64,000 nt of DNA from Chrysomallon squamiferum (GCA_012295275.1 CM022665.1:8071976-8135975); one strand, 5' to 3'; counted from the first letter of the stretch, positions 1 to 13,122 are shown. Numbers and translations are program-made. The notes: generated by a model from the letters alone, not told the origin.

Positions 1-277
1 AAAGCAATATCAGTTTTGCCAATGATTAAATTTATTATTTACTTAGGTAAACAATATTTAAACCTCGATGAAAACAGTATATCTTAATATTTAAATATGA
101 TTTTGATTTTTTGGGATTATACAATTTAAAGTCTATCTTTCGAAATAGCCTAAACGTATTTCCAAGATACATTTTATTTCTTTCTTTATTTCTTTTATAA
201 TTTAATTTAATTTCAAAATCTTTTAAAATTATTATTATTATCTTATTATTATTATTATTATTTTTTTTTTTTAACTA
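1..277. other. AT-rich flank with no gene
   Basis: Very AT-rich DNA with a short ATT/T-rich stretch near 230-272. No open frame of note, no splice-flanked coding segment and no RNA gene is visible. Confidence 0.6.
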
Positions 278-620
278 CAGTGGTACATCGACTTACGAGT
301 ACCCAAGATATGAGTTTTTCAAGCTGAAGGAGTCGATAAAAACTGTAACTCCAACCAAATGGATTAAAATAATTTGTCTGATCTCCAAGATAAATACACT
401 TTACAAAACCAATTTATTTCTTTACATTCTCTTTTATTTTGTTTTTATACAATATTTGTCATTTATAAATACATTTTTCTTATTTAAAAAAGTTACAAAA
501 AACAAAAATGGGGTGGTTTTTGGAGGCTGGAACGGATTAATGGTATTTCAATTAATTTCAGTTGGGAAAACTGATTTGATATACGAGCAAATTGAGGGTA
601 TTCAAAAGGCGAGTCATAGT
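278..620 (+). mobile_element. Decayed pogo/Tigger-like MITE, one end visible
   Basis: A TA dinucleotide at 276-277 is followed by CAGTGGTACATCGAC and then by degenerate 'TTACGAG/ATATGAG/ATACGAG' subterminal motifs near 291-299, 307-313 and 580-588. A 'GGAACGGATTAATGG' block lies near 529-543. This combination is typical of widespread non-autonomous pogo/Tigger-type elements; that assignment is from memory of the families. The right end is not clear, so 620 is approximate. An open frame over 456-758 falls mostly inside it and is not taken as a gene. Confidence 0.45.
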
Positions 621-1677
621 AACGTAACAGGGCTAAGGGCACGACTTAACGGCGGCTTGACTAACGGGCGCAGAAAAACAACAACAATGACAATTAAATT
701 AAAACCTGTTACATATTATCAGTTCTGCTGCACTGCAGTGCCATTTTACTCGAGATAAATCTTCAGTGCAATCTGACAGGCACAGATCTGGTTTTAACAG
801 GAAAGTCAACGATTATGGGAGACAAATAAAGAAAAAAGAAAAAGAAAAAAGGTAGGGTCAAAAGATAAAGAATATGTGAAAGTTCAAAAGGACAACATCT
901 GTTTTATTCTTAGATCAGGTATGTATGTATTAGCTGTATATATGATACTGTTAAGTCTTAACTTTTTTTTTTTTTAATTATAATAAAATAAAATTTAAAA
1001 AAATGAAATAGAAAATAAGTAAATGAAGTTCATCATCAGCTAGAGTTTGTATATATAAGATTGGCCTTTTTTGTATTGTTCGTTTAATATTATACATGCT
1101 TTTATCCAAAGTGGATTTTTCGATTTTATTATTGTTTCGCATATCTTTATTTAAAAAAATAATAATTTGTTAAAAAATATCTGATTGTTGATCATACGTA
1201 ATTTTGAAGATTGGCCAGGCAGCATTTCAGTGTGCAGTGTTTGAATATAATTACTAGTACTCTTTGTTATTATATTAAATTTGAAGATATCTTTTAAACA
1301 TACGTCATATTTAACCGAATTATTTTTTTTTATCAGTATTTCCAGGAAAATATTTATCTATGAAAACAACAATTATATTTTTTATTTCACTTTCTTGTTT
1401 TCTATGGCTAGCATTTCTGCATGTGATATCTACCAGTAATGAGAAAGGAAACCAGCTGACAATATGCATTAGGCTTCTTTTTTGGATTAGCAACAAATGA
1501 TCTATTATATGAACCTTCTCACATACAGAAAAGTTCTTATCATGGTCTTTAATAAACCAGATGCATCATGAGGAGGTTTGATCACGCCTCAGTCCTCCAT
1601 TAGAACAACATTTTATTTAAGCCCAAGCCAGTCGTGTATTGTATTTTATTATATTCTTGTTCCAGTTTTTATTTACA
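621..1677. other. Upstream flank of the DNase I-like gene
   Basis: AT-rich sequence with no coding signal. The DNase start codon lies just after a good splice acceptor (ttttatttacag ending at 1679), so a non-coding first exon and the promoter probably lie somewhere in this stretch. I cannot place them. Confidence 0.4.
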
Positions 1678-1695
1678 GCACCAATACTTCAAGCC

Positions 1696-4600
1696 ATGTA
1701 TATTACGTGGTTATTGGTTCTGCTGCTTTCTCAGACAGTAGCCGCCACGTTGAAAATAGGAGCCTTCAACATTAAAAGACTAAGTGAAAACACATTAAAT
1801 TCACACCCTGGTCGTCTGGACATGCTTGTCAGGGTAATATAATTGTGTATAGTAAAATGATATACAAGTATGTGGCAGAGTGTATTTAGTAGTATTAGGA
1901 TGAGCAGCAATAGTAGTAGTACTGATAAACACTGGTAGTAATAACAATAGCAGTTGAAGCAGTAGAAACAGAAGTAGTAGGATATGTACCAGAAACAGTG
2001 GTTGTAGTGATAATAGTAATAGTGTTGTAGTATTGGTGATGGTGTGTGTAGCGGTGAAGTTTTATTTGCTTTGGATTAACACTATTCAATATTTTGCCAA
2101 TCAGTAATTATCATGTTAAAGCCAAAAGGAGTATTTTGTTTGTGTCCAGCTGGGACTGCAAACAACAACAGAAACTTTAGATAAAAATATAATCTGAAAA
2201 TTTGAAAACCTGAATATCTGCAGTTGTGAAAGGAATACTAATATAATTATTGTTAATGTATTCTATTCAGAGATCAAGATCAAAGAATTGTTTGTTTAAA
2301 TCAGATCTTTAATTAATCCACTCTCGATAATCTCTGTCGTGTCTATTTCAGCATCCGCCTTTATTCTTTTAATGTAATTGTGGTTATTATTTATTATTTG
2401 TGGGTATTTATTATCAGAACTTTTTGCTGCTTCAGCTACTTCTTCTGAAATACAACAACAACTTACTACTACTATTACTACTACTACTAATTACTGTTAT
2501 TATTATTTGCAGATCTTAAGTCGCTATGACATTACAGTAATCGAAGAAGTCATGGACACTGACGGCATACACGATATTCTACACGGCCTTAACAGGTGTT
2601 TATTTTGAAACCTACAAACTGATAAAAATTCCTGCATTTAGAAATTAATTTATTTTCCTCAGTATATTATGATACATTGTTTTTCTATATTTTAACATAT
2701 TATTCTGCTAGCATTAGCTTGTTTTGGGGTTTGTTTGGTTTTTTATTTTTTTATTATTATTATTATTATTATTTACTTATTTACTATTGTTTTTTTTTTG
2801 TTGTTGTTTTTTTTACTTATTTATTTATTCATGTATTTATTTATTAATTTATTTATTTTAAACACACACACACACACACACACATACAATTTGTTCTTTC
2901 TCTTTGATTAAGTCAAGGTGGCGGACCGTATGGCTTGCAACTTAGTCACCGTCTTGGCAGTACCCGGTATAAAGAACACTATGCGTTCATTTATAGGTAA
3001 GAATCCACAAGTTCGTAATAATTTAACTTGCTTCATAATATTTCAAATGAAATAAAGATTATATTACATAAGGTAATGATCTGAATACTAAACACATTAA
3101 AATAAATAAATAAATAAATAAAAATGTTCCGTTCTCATGGAGCACTGTAATAACATGTATATGCATATGTTTGTGTGTATGTACGTACGTATATGCGAAT
3201 AGATGTGTATGCATAATAGAGAGAAAGAGAGGGAAAATGTACAATCAATTTAATGGGCTCGATTCAGTGCACTTAGCAGTTAGCGGACAAACATTCAGCT
3301 GACTAATTCCTTGACGATGTCTTCAGTACCTCACAAGATGGTCTCTAGTTCGCGCTGGTTGTGTGATATGGTTGGATAAATCATATCCACTCACTTCTTT
3401 GATTTTCATTTTAAAAGTATTTCATATTGTAGTATTAAAATTAGTTTTAAATTTTCTATACTGTAACATTAAATTATCATTTTAAAATATTTTCAATTTA
3501 ATGGACCCTCTTTTTCTTTATTAGTGTGCTAAATTAAGCTTTAATCTTTGCGTATGTGTGTGTGTGCTTGTCTTTTTATGTTTGTTTGTTTTTAATCCCC
3601 CCCCCCCCTCCAGGACAGACCGTGTGAGTGTGAGAGACACTTACCAATATCCAGATCCTCACAACTTCCTGGATCGTGAACCTTTCGCCATAGAGTTCCA
3701 CACAACACATGCAGGTATAGTTCAAGACACTGTTATTGCACTTAAAAATTGGATACAAAATGAAAATTAGTTAATTTTATACTCACTAGAACATTATTAA
3801 AGTTTTATAGCAAGGTTTTATTAATGTGCGATTCTATTACTTGTGCTTCTCTTAATTTTTCTTTCTTATAGGCATATTTCTTATTTCCTCATCTTCTTTT
3901 TTTTTAGTTTTTGTTTTTCTTTTCTTTTCTTTTAAATGTTTTATTACTTGTCAGATATATTACTGTTTGAAACCTTTTTTTCAGCCATTCATAACTTCGT
4001 TATTGCTGCTGTACACATAAAACCGCGGGAAGCAATGTCTGAGATAGATCATTTAGTTAATATCTACGGCTCACTCAAGTCGCATTTTGGCAACGAGGTA
4101 AACCAAAGTATTATGATAATAACTGTATACCTGATGCTTAGATGTGCAAAAGGTAATCAGTAATTAACATTTGTAGTTTGAAGCAAGCACCTGCTGCTGC
4201 ATCAGAAAATATACTACAAGATGAAAGGCATTACCTGTCATGTGGTTGTGACTCCATCCATGTTCCAAAAAAAAAAAAAGTATATTTTTGTTATGAATAT
4301 ATATATATAAATAATTTAATTTTTTTTTTTTTTTTGATAAATCATGCACAAGATAAGTAATGCATAGCTGAAATAAAATAAAATTAAGAGAGAAAAGAAA
4401 AAGAATATTTACGTTTTTCTGAAAGATATGCGTAAGGGCTGAGAATTATCATCAGTACAGCTTTACAGTGAAAGATAATTATTTTTAGTTATTATTATTG
4501 TTGTTGTTTTCAACATTGTTAAGTATATTATTTAATATATAAAATAATTATGTAAAGTGTTTAGACATTAAAATAATTACTCATTGTCACTAGTTTTCAA

Positions 4601-6427
4601 AACGTCATAAATTTATTTTTAGTCAAATATGTTAATTAGACTTATGATTTTAAAATTTTAATTTTTCTATTAAAAGAATAAAAAATGCTTTACAAGTTTA
4701 AAAAAATGGTTGTATATTTAAAATCTCAGCTTTAGTAGCAATTTTATAATATTCTTTTCATATTTTAAAAAAAATTAATTTCTTTTTCTGTTGTATTAAT
4801 TTAAAATTTTATTATTGTTGTAATTATTATTATTATTTTGAAATGATTCTTTTCATGTAGAATATAATGTTTGCTGGGGACTTCAATGGTGACTGTAGTT
4901 ACTTGTCTCAGAGACAACTGCATAAAAATCATTTGTACACAGATGGGAGATTTCACTGGCTGATACCCAATAGAGAAGACACCACAGTGTCTGAACATAC
5001 AGACTGTGCATACGACAGGTACACAATTTCCTATTTAATAAACATAATTTTTATTATTATTAGTTTTTGTAGAAACAGTGCAGTAGTTTTATGTTGTACT
5101 AGTATATGCAATAATAGCATTAGTAATACTAAAACATATTTAATGTCATTAAAAGGACTGACAAATCTGTTGCTGTTGTTTGGTTACCCATACAAATTTC
5201 TTAATTTGTAAGTGGGTAATTTTCACTAATTGGTTACAATGTTCTGAATAAATGAACACAATTTTTTTTCCAAAGCTGTTACAATGGACTTATTACAGGT
5301 TAATGAACTTTTAAATCTATTTAAAGATATGAGATTCACATTAAGAATTACTATAAATTCATGCCCTACAGCATTATTTTATTTGAATAACAGATATTCA
5401 GACAGATTTTTACCATAAGTTTTTATAATAATAATTATTATTATTGTTATACTTATTTAGTAGTAGTAGTAGTATGAAGAACATACTAACAAATTATGGA
5501 TGTATTTATTATACGACTATATATATATATATTTTTTTTTTTCTTTCTTTTTATAGATTTGTTGTGGCTGGGTCAGAATTTATGAGTGCCATTGTTTATG
5601 GAAGTGCTAAAGCATTCAATTTTGAAACGGCTTATCATCTTAATTTTAACCAGGTTTATTCCCAATTTTGTACTGCAAGATTATTATGACTAGCATAAAC
5701 AAATGTTACCATGATAAAAAGTATCACTTTCATACACAGAGCAACAATAATTATTTGAAAGTATCTATTTGTATAACTGTAATAGCTGTTTTTTAGACTA
5801 ATAGTTGACAATACATTTTCCCCCATTCTCTGATATACAAAATCGTTCTGTTGTATTAAATCTGTATAGTTTTATAGTAAGAGTGTAGGTTTCATATTTC
5901 TTCCTTACTAAGAATTATTAAGTGCATATGGTTTTAATGTTATAAACATAAAATAAAGGATGTATTATAAATTGCGATTAAACTGCCATTTAAAAAAATG
6001 CAACAAAATAAACAACAGCTGTGTGGTCCTAGTGAATCTAGGCTGTATTATTTTTCAGGATAGAGATTTATCAAGCATTCTTCTATAACTTATATCTTTG
6101 TTGCCAGTAAATTACTAATGCAGTAAGCTAATAACTATATATGTGTATAATGAACATGTTAAATTCAGAATGTAGACATAAGTTCAGATTTTAGATTTAA
6201 TCTCATAATTTTTATTAATACATTTTTCATTTTCTGTTTACCATAATTAATATTTGAGCAAATACAATATGTATAAAAATAATCAGTTACTAATCATCTG
6301 GAAAATTTTATTTTATGTTTCCTTAAAACTTTTTTCCCAGTGTTTTAAATGTTTTTAGTTTTTGTTTGTATTTTTGTAGGCCTGGGCAGTCAGTGATCAC
6401 TATCCAATCGAGTTAGAGTTGAAATAA
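1696..6427 (+). CDS. Secreted deoxyribonuclease I-family endonuclease, 8 coding exons, 273 aa
   Basis: Coding exons: 1696-1833, 2513-2595, 2913-2996, 3614-3714, 3985-4097, 4861-5018, 5557-5653, 6380-6427. All junctions are GT-AG and phases agree (0,2,2,1,0,2,0). The product is a metal-dependent DNase that cuts DNA outside the cell or in the secretory route. Met1 begins a clear signal peptide (MYITWLLVLLLSQTVAA), then TLKIGAFNIK starts the mature endonuclease/exonuclease/phosphatase fold. Expected catalytic or metal residues are present: E58 (VIEEVMD), E95 (YKEHY), H146 (AAVHIKP), D180 and N182 (AGDFNGD), D225 (CAYDR), D264 and H265 (SDHYP). C185 and C222 match the essential disulfide; the second, small disulfide loop of mammalian DNase I is absent. 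Length fits the family (about 280 aa). The chosen start is downstream of a splice acceptor; an in-frame upstream ATG at 1639 lies before that acceptor and is probably intronic. I cannot separate DNASE1 from DNASE1L subtypes. Confidence 0.93.
1885..2045. repeat. Degenerate AGT/AGC-type trinucleotide region in DNase intron 1
   Basis: A run of imperfect trinucleotides (agtagt, agcagc, gtagtg and similar) in intron 1 of the DNase gene. The open frame on the opposite strand (1895-2089), rich in Tyr, Thr and Ile, is a by-product of this repeat. Confidence 0.6.
2862..2884. repeat. (AC)n microsatellite
   Basis: A clean AC dinucleotide run of 23 bp in DNase intron 2, about 30 bp upstream of the exon 3 acceptor. 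Confidence 0.9.
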
Positions 6428-6444
6428 TCCATGACAAAGTTTAA

Positions 6445-6450
6445 AATAAA
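6445..6450 (+). terminator. Polyadenylation signal of the DNase I-like gene
   Basis: AATAAA 18 bp past the TAA stop. No nearer alternative is present, so the 3' UTR appears very short. Confidence 0.6.
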
Positions 6451-7297
6451 GGTATAAAAACAGTTCTGAACTGTCTTCCTGTCATATTTCACCTTAATAT
6501 TTGCATTCTTTTCCTTTTCTATTTTTTATGTGTAGTGCTAAAGCTCTAACCAGAAGTATTATTATTAGGATCAGTCCTCCTTGATACTTTTTTAATGTTT
6601 TATATCCTGTCTTATTGGGTTATTTTTGCTCCAGCCAGTGCCCTGGAGAATTGTTTAAGAATTCTCTAGGAAACATTTGATTTGTAACATATGATGATGG
6701 TATGTGCTTTCCTGTTTATAAGAAGGTGATATGAAAGATATTTTGAAGCTAATTGAAAAGGAGTAACCCATTGCTCAACAGCACTCATCTGTGTGATGTG
6801 GAATGATAAATTGGCTTTCTTATTTAAATGTTAGCAATATATATTTATGATACATTTATATTTGCAGAGTATTGGTATTTAATGCTTATTTAATTAAATT
6901 TAAAAGTAAAATGATTATAAACTTACACAGAAATATTTAAATTCCAAAATTGTTTATGAAAAAAAGGAAAAATAAAATAAAGAGGGAAAAAAAGTAGACA
7001 AGAAAAAAAACACTAAAACAAACCCCACCTAAATATATTTAGCATATTTTCAAGTATTGCAAGAAAGCACACAGACAGCCAATTTATATGCTTCCTCTCA
7101 TGTATTCACAATATCAGATCAACAACAGTTTCACAGGCTGACAATTATACCAATTTACAGTTTTGCACCAAAAAGAAATATAATTTCAATTTATAAGTAA
7201 CACACACATACAAAGTGACAAACACATATACAGTTAGTTCAAACACATTAAAACAAACGGTTTATATTCCTGTATATGAAGTCTTACAAAATATAAA
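6451..7297. other. Convergent 3' intergenic stretch
   Basis: Lies between the DNase 3' end (+) and the sulfotransferase stop (-). No coding segment is seen. TTTAAT at 6878-6883 (ATTAAA on the minus strand) is a possible polyadenylation signal for the sulfotransferase, but several similar AT-rich hexamers occur here. Confidence 0.5.
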
Positions 7298-10200
7298 TCA
7301 TGTTTGCAATTTTGTTTCAGGCATATCATAAAAATGAATTCCAGTATCCTTCAGTTCATTAGCAACCAAATCATCTATCTGCTTTGCCATTTCATCTGAC
7401 ATGTAATTCTTCCAATCACCAATAACACCTGAAAAATACAAGACCTGATGTCACAGCCTCTCAGTTAAAAAAACACAAAATGAACAATATATGAATTAAG
7501 AAAAAAAAGATAAGATGGTCAATGTTATTAAAGATGTGTAAATATTAAGAATGAATAATACACACATACATTACACATTTTGAACATTTAAAACTTTAAT
7601 CACTTCTACAGTTTTATATCCAAAATTAATTTATTTGTTTAACAGTTAAAATTTATTTTGTTAACAAAATGCTGTGAAAAGTAAAACTCAAATCTGTCTT
7701 TGGTATGCACACAACACTAAACAGAACAAGAAATAATCCAAAGTAAACTAAATGCAAGATACTTTAGAAATGTATTTCTCAACATCAACAGTATTTTTAA
7801 TGTGTTATTTCCTTCTGTGTGTATCTTGCAATTGAAATACTCAAAGAATTTCATTGTTACCTATGAATTACAAACCTTTCCTTAAGAAGTCTTCATGTTC
7901 TTTGGTATATATCCAGTCCTCCAACCAACTGTAGTTTACAGCTGAATTAGACTTCATGTTTTTGAAAGAAGTATGTACTGCCAGTTTCTGAACCTCAACT
8001 TCATTCACATGCTTTCCCAGAAAATTTGATACAGTACGAATAGTTCCAGGGAGATCCTGCATGAATAATGTATATGTATTATTGGTTAACAAAAATATCT
8101 TAGTAACACTATACAAAAATATCAATGAAAGATTCAATCTTTCAGTTCAGAACATTCACTAAAATAATGAACTGACCCACAGTGGATTGTATTTATCATT
8201 ACTTGCAACCAAGGTTCAATCTTGCTAAAACTCAGTTTTGTCAAAATAATGTAATACACCTATGTAATATAAAAAGTTATCAATAATAGTTAGCTATCTA
8301 CTGTTCAGACATCTCACATGATGAAACAATGAATGAAATTGTAATTCAGAGCAAACTGGTGTTTAAAGTATCTTACAATTTTTAACATTTTAAGGAAGAA
8401 GTAATAATGTCTGTTTGGTTAAGAACTAAGAGAAATAATAGCAGAATATTTGCATTTTTTGCATGCCTTTTTCATTTCTTCATAAGTCAGAAATAGAACA
8501 TTGTCTTCATCTTTCCACTGCCAGCCTTCTTTGACATGTTTCCACCATGGTCCATATTTCACTGGAAATATTTGAGGAATGCTGTATTTAATGATACAGT
8601 GTGGAAAAGAAAGAGAAAAAAAAAAGGAAAAAAGATGGCCTATTTACATCTGTAATAAATCATAAATACGAAATTTCAAAGTCCTCTAATTATTACAATT
8701 AGTATTCCAAAATAGGAATAATAATTTAAAATAATAATAATAAAAGAAATAAAAGAAATCAAAAGAAATAATTTTAACCAATAAAAAAAAAAAAAAGTAT
8801 TTGATTCAGTATTTTAATACAACAGTTAATAAATATTAAAAAAAAAAATGTACTCACTTGTTCCATTAATGAAAGTGTTAAAGAAATGGTTAAAATCTCC
8901 TCTATATTCTAGTTTAGCAAGTGACTTAGTGAAATGATAGAAAGACACAATAGTGTCCTTTGGATTTCTTGCAAGATAAATGATCTGGAATAATTTAAAC
9001 AAAAAATTTAAAAAATAATTTAATTTTTTTTTATATTGTGAACATTTTGATAATTTCTATCTGTATGATATCAAACAACACCTGAAATAGGTTTCAAATG
9101 CTTTTTAAGAGTGAGCAACAAAACTGAAAAATGTCTCATACCTTGCAAATGAATAAGAAGTATTTGTAAATTTCTCAGTAAATACATTAACAGTCAGAAG
9201 GTTATTATTTTTAATATTTTATCATCACTGCACTGAATAACTGACCAAAGTTTTTATATGTTTTCCAGCACTGACCAAAATACAGTGTTTTGGGATTTAT
9301 TTCAATAAAGTACTTATTACTTAAATATATATATATATATATTGTTCAAAATTACTTCTTTAGTGTTAATTGCTGATTTAGATCTAAAAAATATTATTTT
9401 AAAAAAGGTTTTTATTTAATAAATAACAAATAAATTGTTATTATGTAGGAACTATATTTATATGTATAGTTTCTGTAGGCACCAACAAAATCAATATACA
9501 TGAACCTACTACTCTCAAGAGCTTTTAGTTGAGAAATAAAACAGTTAATTGCATTTAATTTTTGTGTTATTTAGGACTGCAGGATAAAAGAAATAATTTA
9601 CATTTTGATATTACAATCTGAAAAACATGTATTAATTTGTCAATATAACCTCAAAAAACAACAAAAGAAAAACATCTGAATCCAGTGCCTGCATGTTAAA
9701 AATACCTTTGGTTTCTTTTCCTTCATCTCTCTGGGCAATAAAGAAAATGGTAGATGTGTTTTAATGATTCTAGGTGAAGGCATTTTGCTAATGGTGCGAA
9801 GACCTGGTACTAAGTACTCAAAAAATGGAATTCTTTCATCAATTTTCTGTGATTTTGCTTTATCATAGTTGAGATCATTTTCCAACAGATACACAATCTC
9901 TGTCAGCCATGTGGTCCCTGCAAAATGTGGATAATCACAAAACTATAATTTGTTTTTACGAACATTTTAATTTTTAAATTTAAAAATAAAAAAAAGTCGC
10001 TTCAAACATATATAATGAAAAATTAACTTACAAATGTAAAAATCTTGTAAAAATGCCTAACCAATGCAAAAAGTTGTAATGTGATTTTCTTTGCCAAAGT
10101 CTCAAGATTAGTAAAATATATCTGTTTTTATTTTATACAATTCTGAAAATCAGTTCCAAAACTTATTTTTACCTGCTTTTGGATATGTTACAATCCAAAT

Positions 10201-10701
10201 ATCATCTTCTCTGACTTTAAAGCTAAATATATTATCCATAATATCAGCTACAATCTTTGGAATAACATATCCACGATATCTGTAAAGATTTACTCTTCTT
10301 GATGTGATACCAATTTCTGGTTCTATTGGTTCCATTCCTCTAGCAGTCAACCGGAAATTTTTATATGCTCTTAATCCTATTGCCGACAGAAGAACTGCTC
10401 CAATGAAACATGACAAATAGGTGGCCCATGTAAGGCGTTGTCTACCTTTTGGAGATAAACCTGGAGCATGAGTGCGATTCTGATTAGTTCTTACAAAGAC
10501 ATATGTATTGCTTTTAAAATTTCTCTTATAAACTGTTTCAGCTGACTGTTTATGGAAACTAACTAGATTTCTGGTAGAGAATGTAAAGGCCGTTGTTTTG
10601 TAGCAAATATTTGGACAAAATTTGTACCATGATGTTTTGCACACAGATATTTCCAAGCACCTTGATACAGGGTGTTGACTGAAGGTCTTTAAACAGAACA
10701 T
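7298..10701 (-). CDS. SULT-family sulfotransferase with N-terminal membrane extension, 6 exons, 424 aa
   Basis: Coding exons in transcript order: 10701-10173, 9917-9706, 8984-8858, 8561-8467, 8056-7876, 7428-7298. The enzyme moves a sulfuryl group from PAPS to a hydroxyl or amine acceptor. The 5'-phosphosulfate loop is TYPKAGTTWL (172-181, Lys175). The catalytic base is His231 in KTHLP. The 3'-phosphate site is RNPKDTIVSFYHF (Arg253, Ser261). The C-terminal signature is RKGVIGDWK (380-388). Cytosolic SULTs are about 300 aa; this one has about 122 extra N-terminal residues: a basic start (MFCLKTFSQHPVSRC) that could be a mitochondrial presequence, then one hydrophobic segment at about 91-112 flanked by Arg/Lys. 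Met123 (ATG at 10335-10333, G at -3 and G at +4) would give a standard 302-aa protein. The intron after exon 4 uses a GC donor (AAG|GCATGC); all others are GT-AG. The acceptor substrate cannot be told. Confidence 0.92.
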
Positions 10702-11141
10702 ACTGCTGCTCCTCTAGCTACAGGTCATGTTCTGAAATGTAATTTCAAACATTAATATAAACTGCTTAATATGTAGCAAGTAGTGCTGTGAGTGCTAATC
10801 ACAAATGTACTTGTTTTCATGTACACATGTATTTGAGATAATGATTTAAACTCATTCTTGTATTGCTGAAAAAAAAATATTACATATTATAAATCATCAA
10901 AAAAGTTAACCTAGCTCTTGGTAAAACCAAACAGAAATCAATGGGATATATATATTTCTTTTTTTTTTTTTTTTTTTTTTTTTACAAGATTTATGAGGTT
11001 TGTTATTTATTTTAAGTGACAACAATTTAATATGCTTCTAGTAATCGTTTGTTATAAATTAACCATTTTCTTTTTGAAGGGGGGAAAGCTGAAAATACAT
11101 TTTATTGAGATCCTCTTTTACAGCATTGTAAAATATTTTCA

Positions 11142-11176
<35 letters not shown>

Positions 11177-13122
11177 CATAACTGATTTTAAATAATAATA
11201 AAATTAAAATAATAAAAATGAAAGTTGTTATTATTCTAGTTAATTGACCAAAAGAATGAAACTGATTATCAAACGCTGGTAAAATATTTTAAAATAATAA
11301 TAACAGTTATAATAAAGTTTGCATATATAATTGATACAGTATTTAAAAGCCAAACGCTAATTTAGTAATTAGTAATTTGAGTTACTCATTTAGTGATTTA
11401 CTAAAGTCTAAAGTAAATGATTTTGTAGATTTATGGATTCGGTAACATCAGTTTAGCTGATAATACTTCTATATTAGCACATTGCTAGTTACTTGGAGTT
11501 AATAAAAATGAAAACGTTCGGATCGTCCTTTCCCCTGTTTTAGGAAGAAAGAAAAGCAAAACCTCTTTATTACTTCTAAAGTGTTCCACACATTTCAACT
11601 TACTGATTCCCTTCATAGACTGGCTCATTTAATTTGTTGACATTTGAATGAAGCGTAACATCGAATATACACATTTTTCAGTAAACAGTCTACGGGCAAT
11701 TTTTGTAGTTGTCAAGATAGCAAAGTTAATTATATTGAGAGCTGATCAACATATTGATGACAATTACAAAGAAATTAACAGTGAGTTTGTAACTTCTGTT
11801 TTTATGAATATTTAGGAAATACACATTTTGTCTGGTTACAAGTTTAATTTCTAATTTTATAATATCCAGAGGGTACCTCAACTATCACTTATCAGCATCA
11901 TAAAACCAGTAAATTGTAACAATTATAATGCTAATGTTTAATATATAATAACATTAATAAATTAAGAATAATTTACGTACAACCTTCTGGCCGTTTACTG
12001 CGGGGAGTGCGGACAAGTAGCGCGTACACTCACTCAGTCATAAGTTATAATCATAATAATGTACAAAATAATGGCAATAGTTGAATAATAGTATTAATAC
12101 TGTTTGAAAGTGGCACATTTTCGCCTTAGAATTTATAGAAGGAAGGGAAGAAGACGAAAGAAAGAAAGAAAGAAAAAAAAAAAAAAAAAAAAAAAAAAAC
12201 CCAAAACAAAACAATAATACCCCAAAAAAAAAAAAAAAAAAAAAACAACAACATCGTTTCCGGATATTAAACATTAAAAATTCCTGTGGCACTTTTATAA
12301 TAGTAATGCCCCTCTCCAGGGAATTTAGTTGACATGTGGCCATGAGTATTCTCTTATTTAGTGTTGTAAAATTTATAAAATAACCATTTTAGTTTTATAT
12401 GTTAGCACATTGGGTTTGTGTGCATATTTTGATATGGGAGACAGTTTATTCTAGTTAAACTTAAAGATTATAAAAGAAAGAAAGAAACAATATCCCATTT
12501 CAGTGTGATTTTGGAAAAAAAAAACTGCTATTATTGTATTATATTAATGATTGGATGATTTTAGATTACATTTTAAATGATGCCTAATAATCACTGGTTT
12601 GAGAGAGTTCATTTTTGTTGACCAAACCTGTCATCTAATTATTTGAAAACATAAACTTGATCTCTGAATAGTAACATTCTATTCAGTATTTATACAGTAA
12701 TTTAATGGACAAACGACCTTGGACTTAACAGTAGCAAATTTAGTAGACATATTTCTTTAGGACTGAAGCAATTTCCCACAAACATTAATTTGATGCTTTT
12801 ATACTTCATGTTTTTCTTGGTGAATCATGCTAATATATTACTTGCTAGCATATAATGATATATCATCATTTACTCCTGTTGTCTTAACATGATTATTTTG
12901 TGTCTAATTATTAAATTTTTAAATTAAATATTTCATATTATAGTATTAAAATTACAATGTTATTAAAATTAACATGTTGTCATTTTAAAACATTTACAAT
13001 TTAGCAGACTTTGGTATCATTGAAAACCCCATTGTCTTTCAGTCTATATATTGAGGGTCTGCTAAACATATATTTTTTTCTTGATGTTATCTGTAACATG
13101 CTTTTGTATTTTATAATTATAG
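10702..13122. other. Divergent intergenic region between sulfotransferase and CCDC28-like gene
   Basis: Holds the 5' ends of both flanking genes. It is AT-rich with T/A homopolymers (T run near 10960-10983, A runs near 12175-12199 and 12224-12244) and an (AC)n tract near 11159-11174. A short GC-richer patch near 11985-12035 is the best guess for a promoter or non-coding first exon of the plus-strand gene. The poly-Phe open frame on the minus strand at 12038-12343 arises from the A runs. Confidence 0.45.
11985..12035 (+). promoter_or_regulatory. Possible promoter or 5' exon of the CCDC28-like gene
   Basis: A 50-bp GC-richer island (contains ctggccgtttactgcgggga and tagcgcgtac) in otherwise very AT-rich DNA, about 1.1 kb upstream of the first coding exon, which itself begins after a splice acceptor at 13121-13122. 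Position and composition are the only evidence. Confidence 0.2.

Noticed and set aside
456-758. 100-aa open frame on the plus strand
   Set aside because: Lies mostly in a decayed transposon-like repeat, has no family resemblance and no splice context.
1639-1695. Upstream in-frame ATG of the DNase gene
   Set aside because: A good splice acceptor ends at 1679, between this ATG and the better signal-peptide start at 1696, so the upstream part is probably intronic.
12038-12343. Poly-Phe open frame on the minus strand
   Set aside because: Produced by long A runs; no conserved content.
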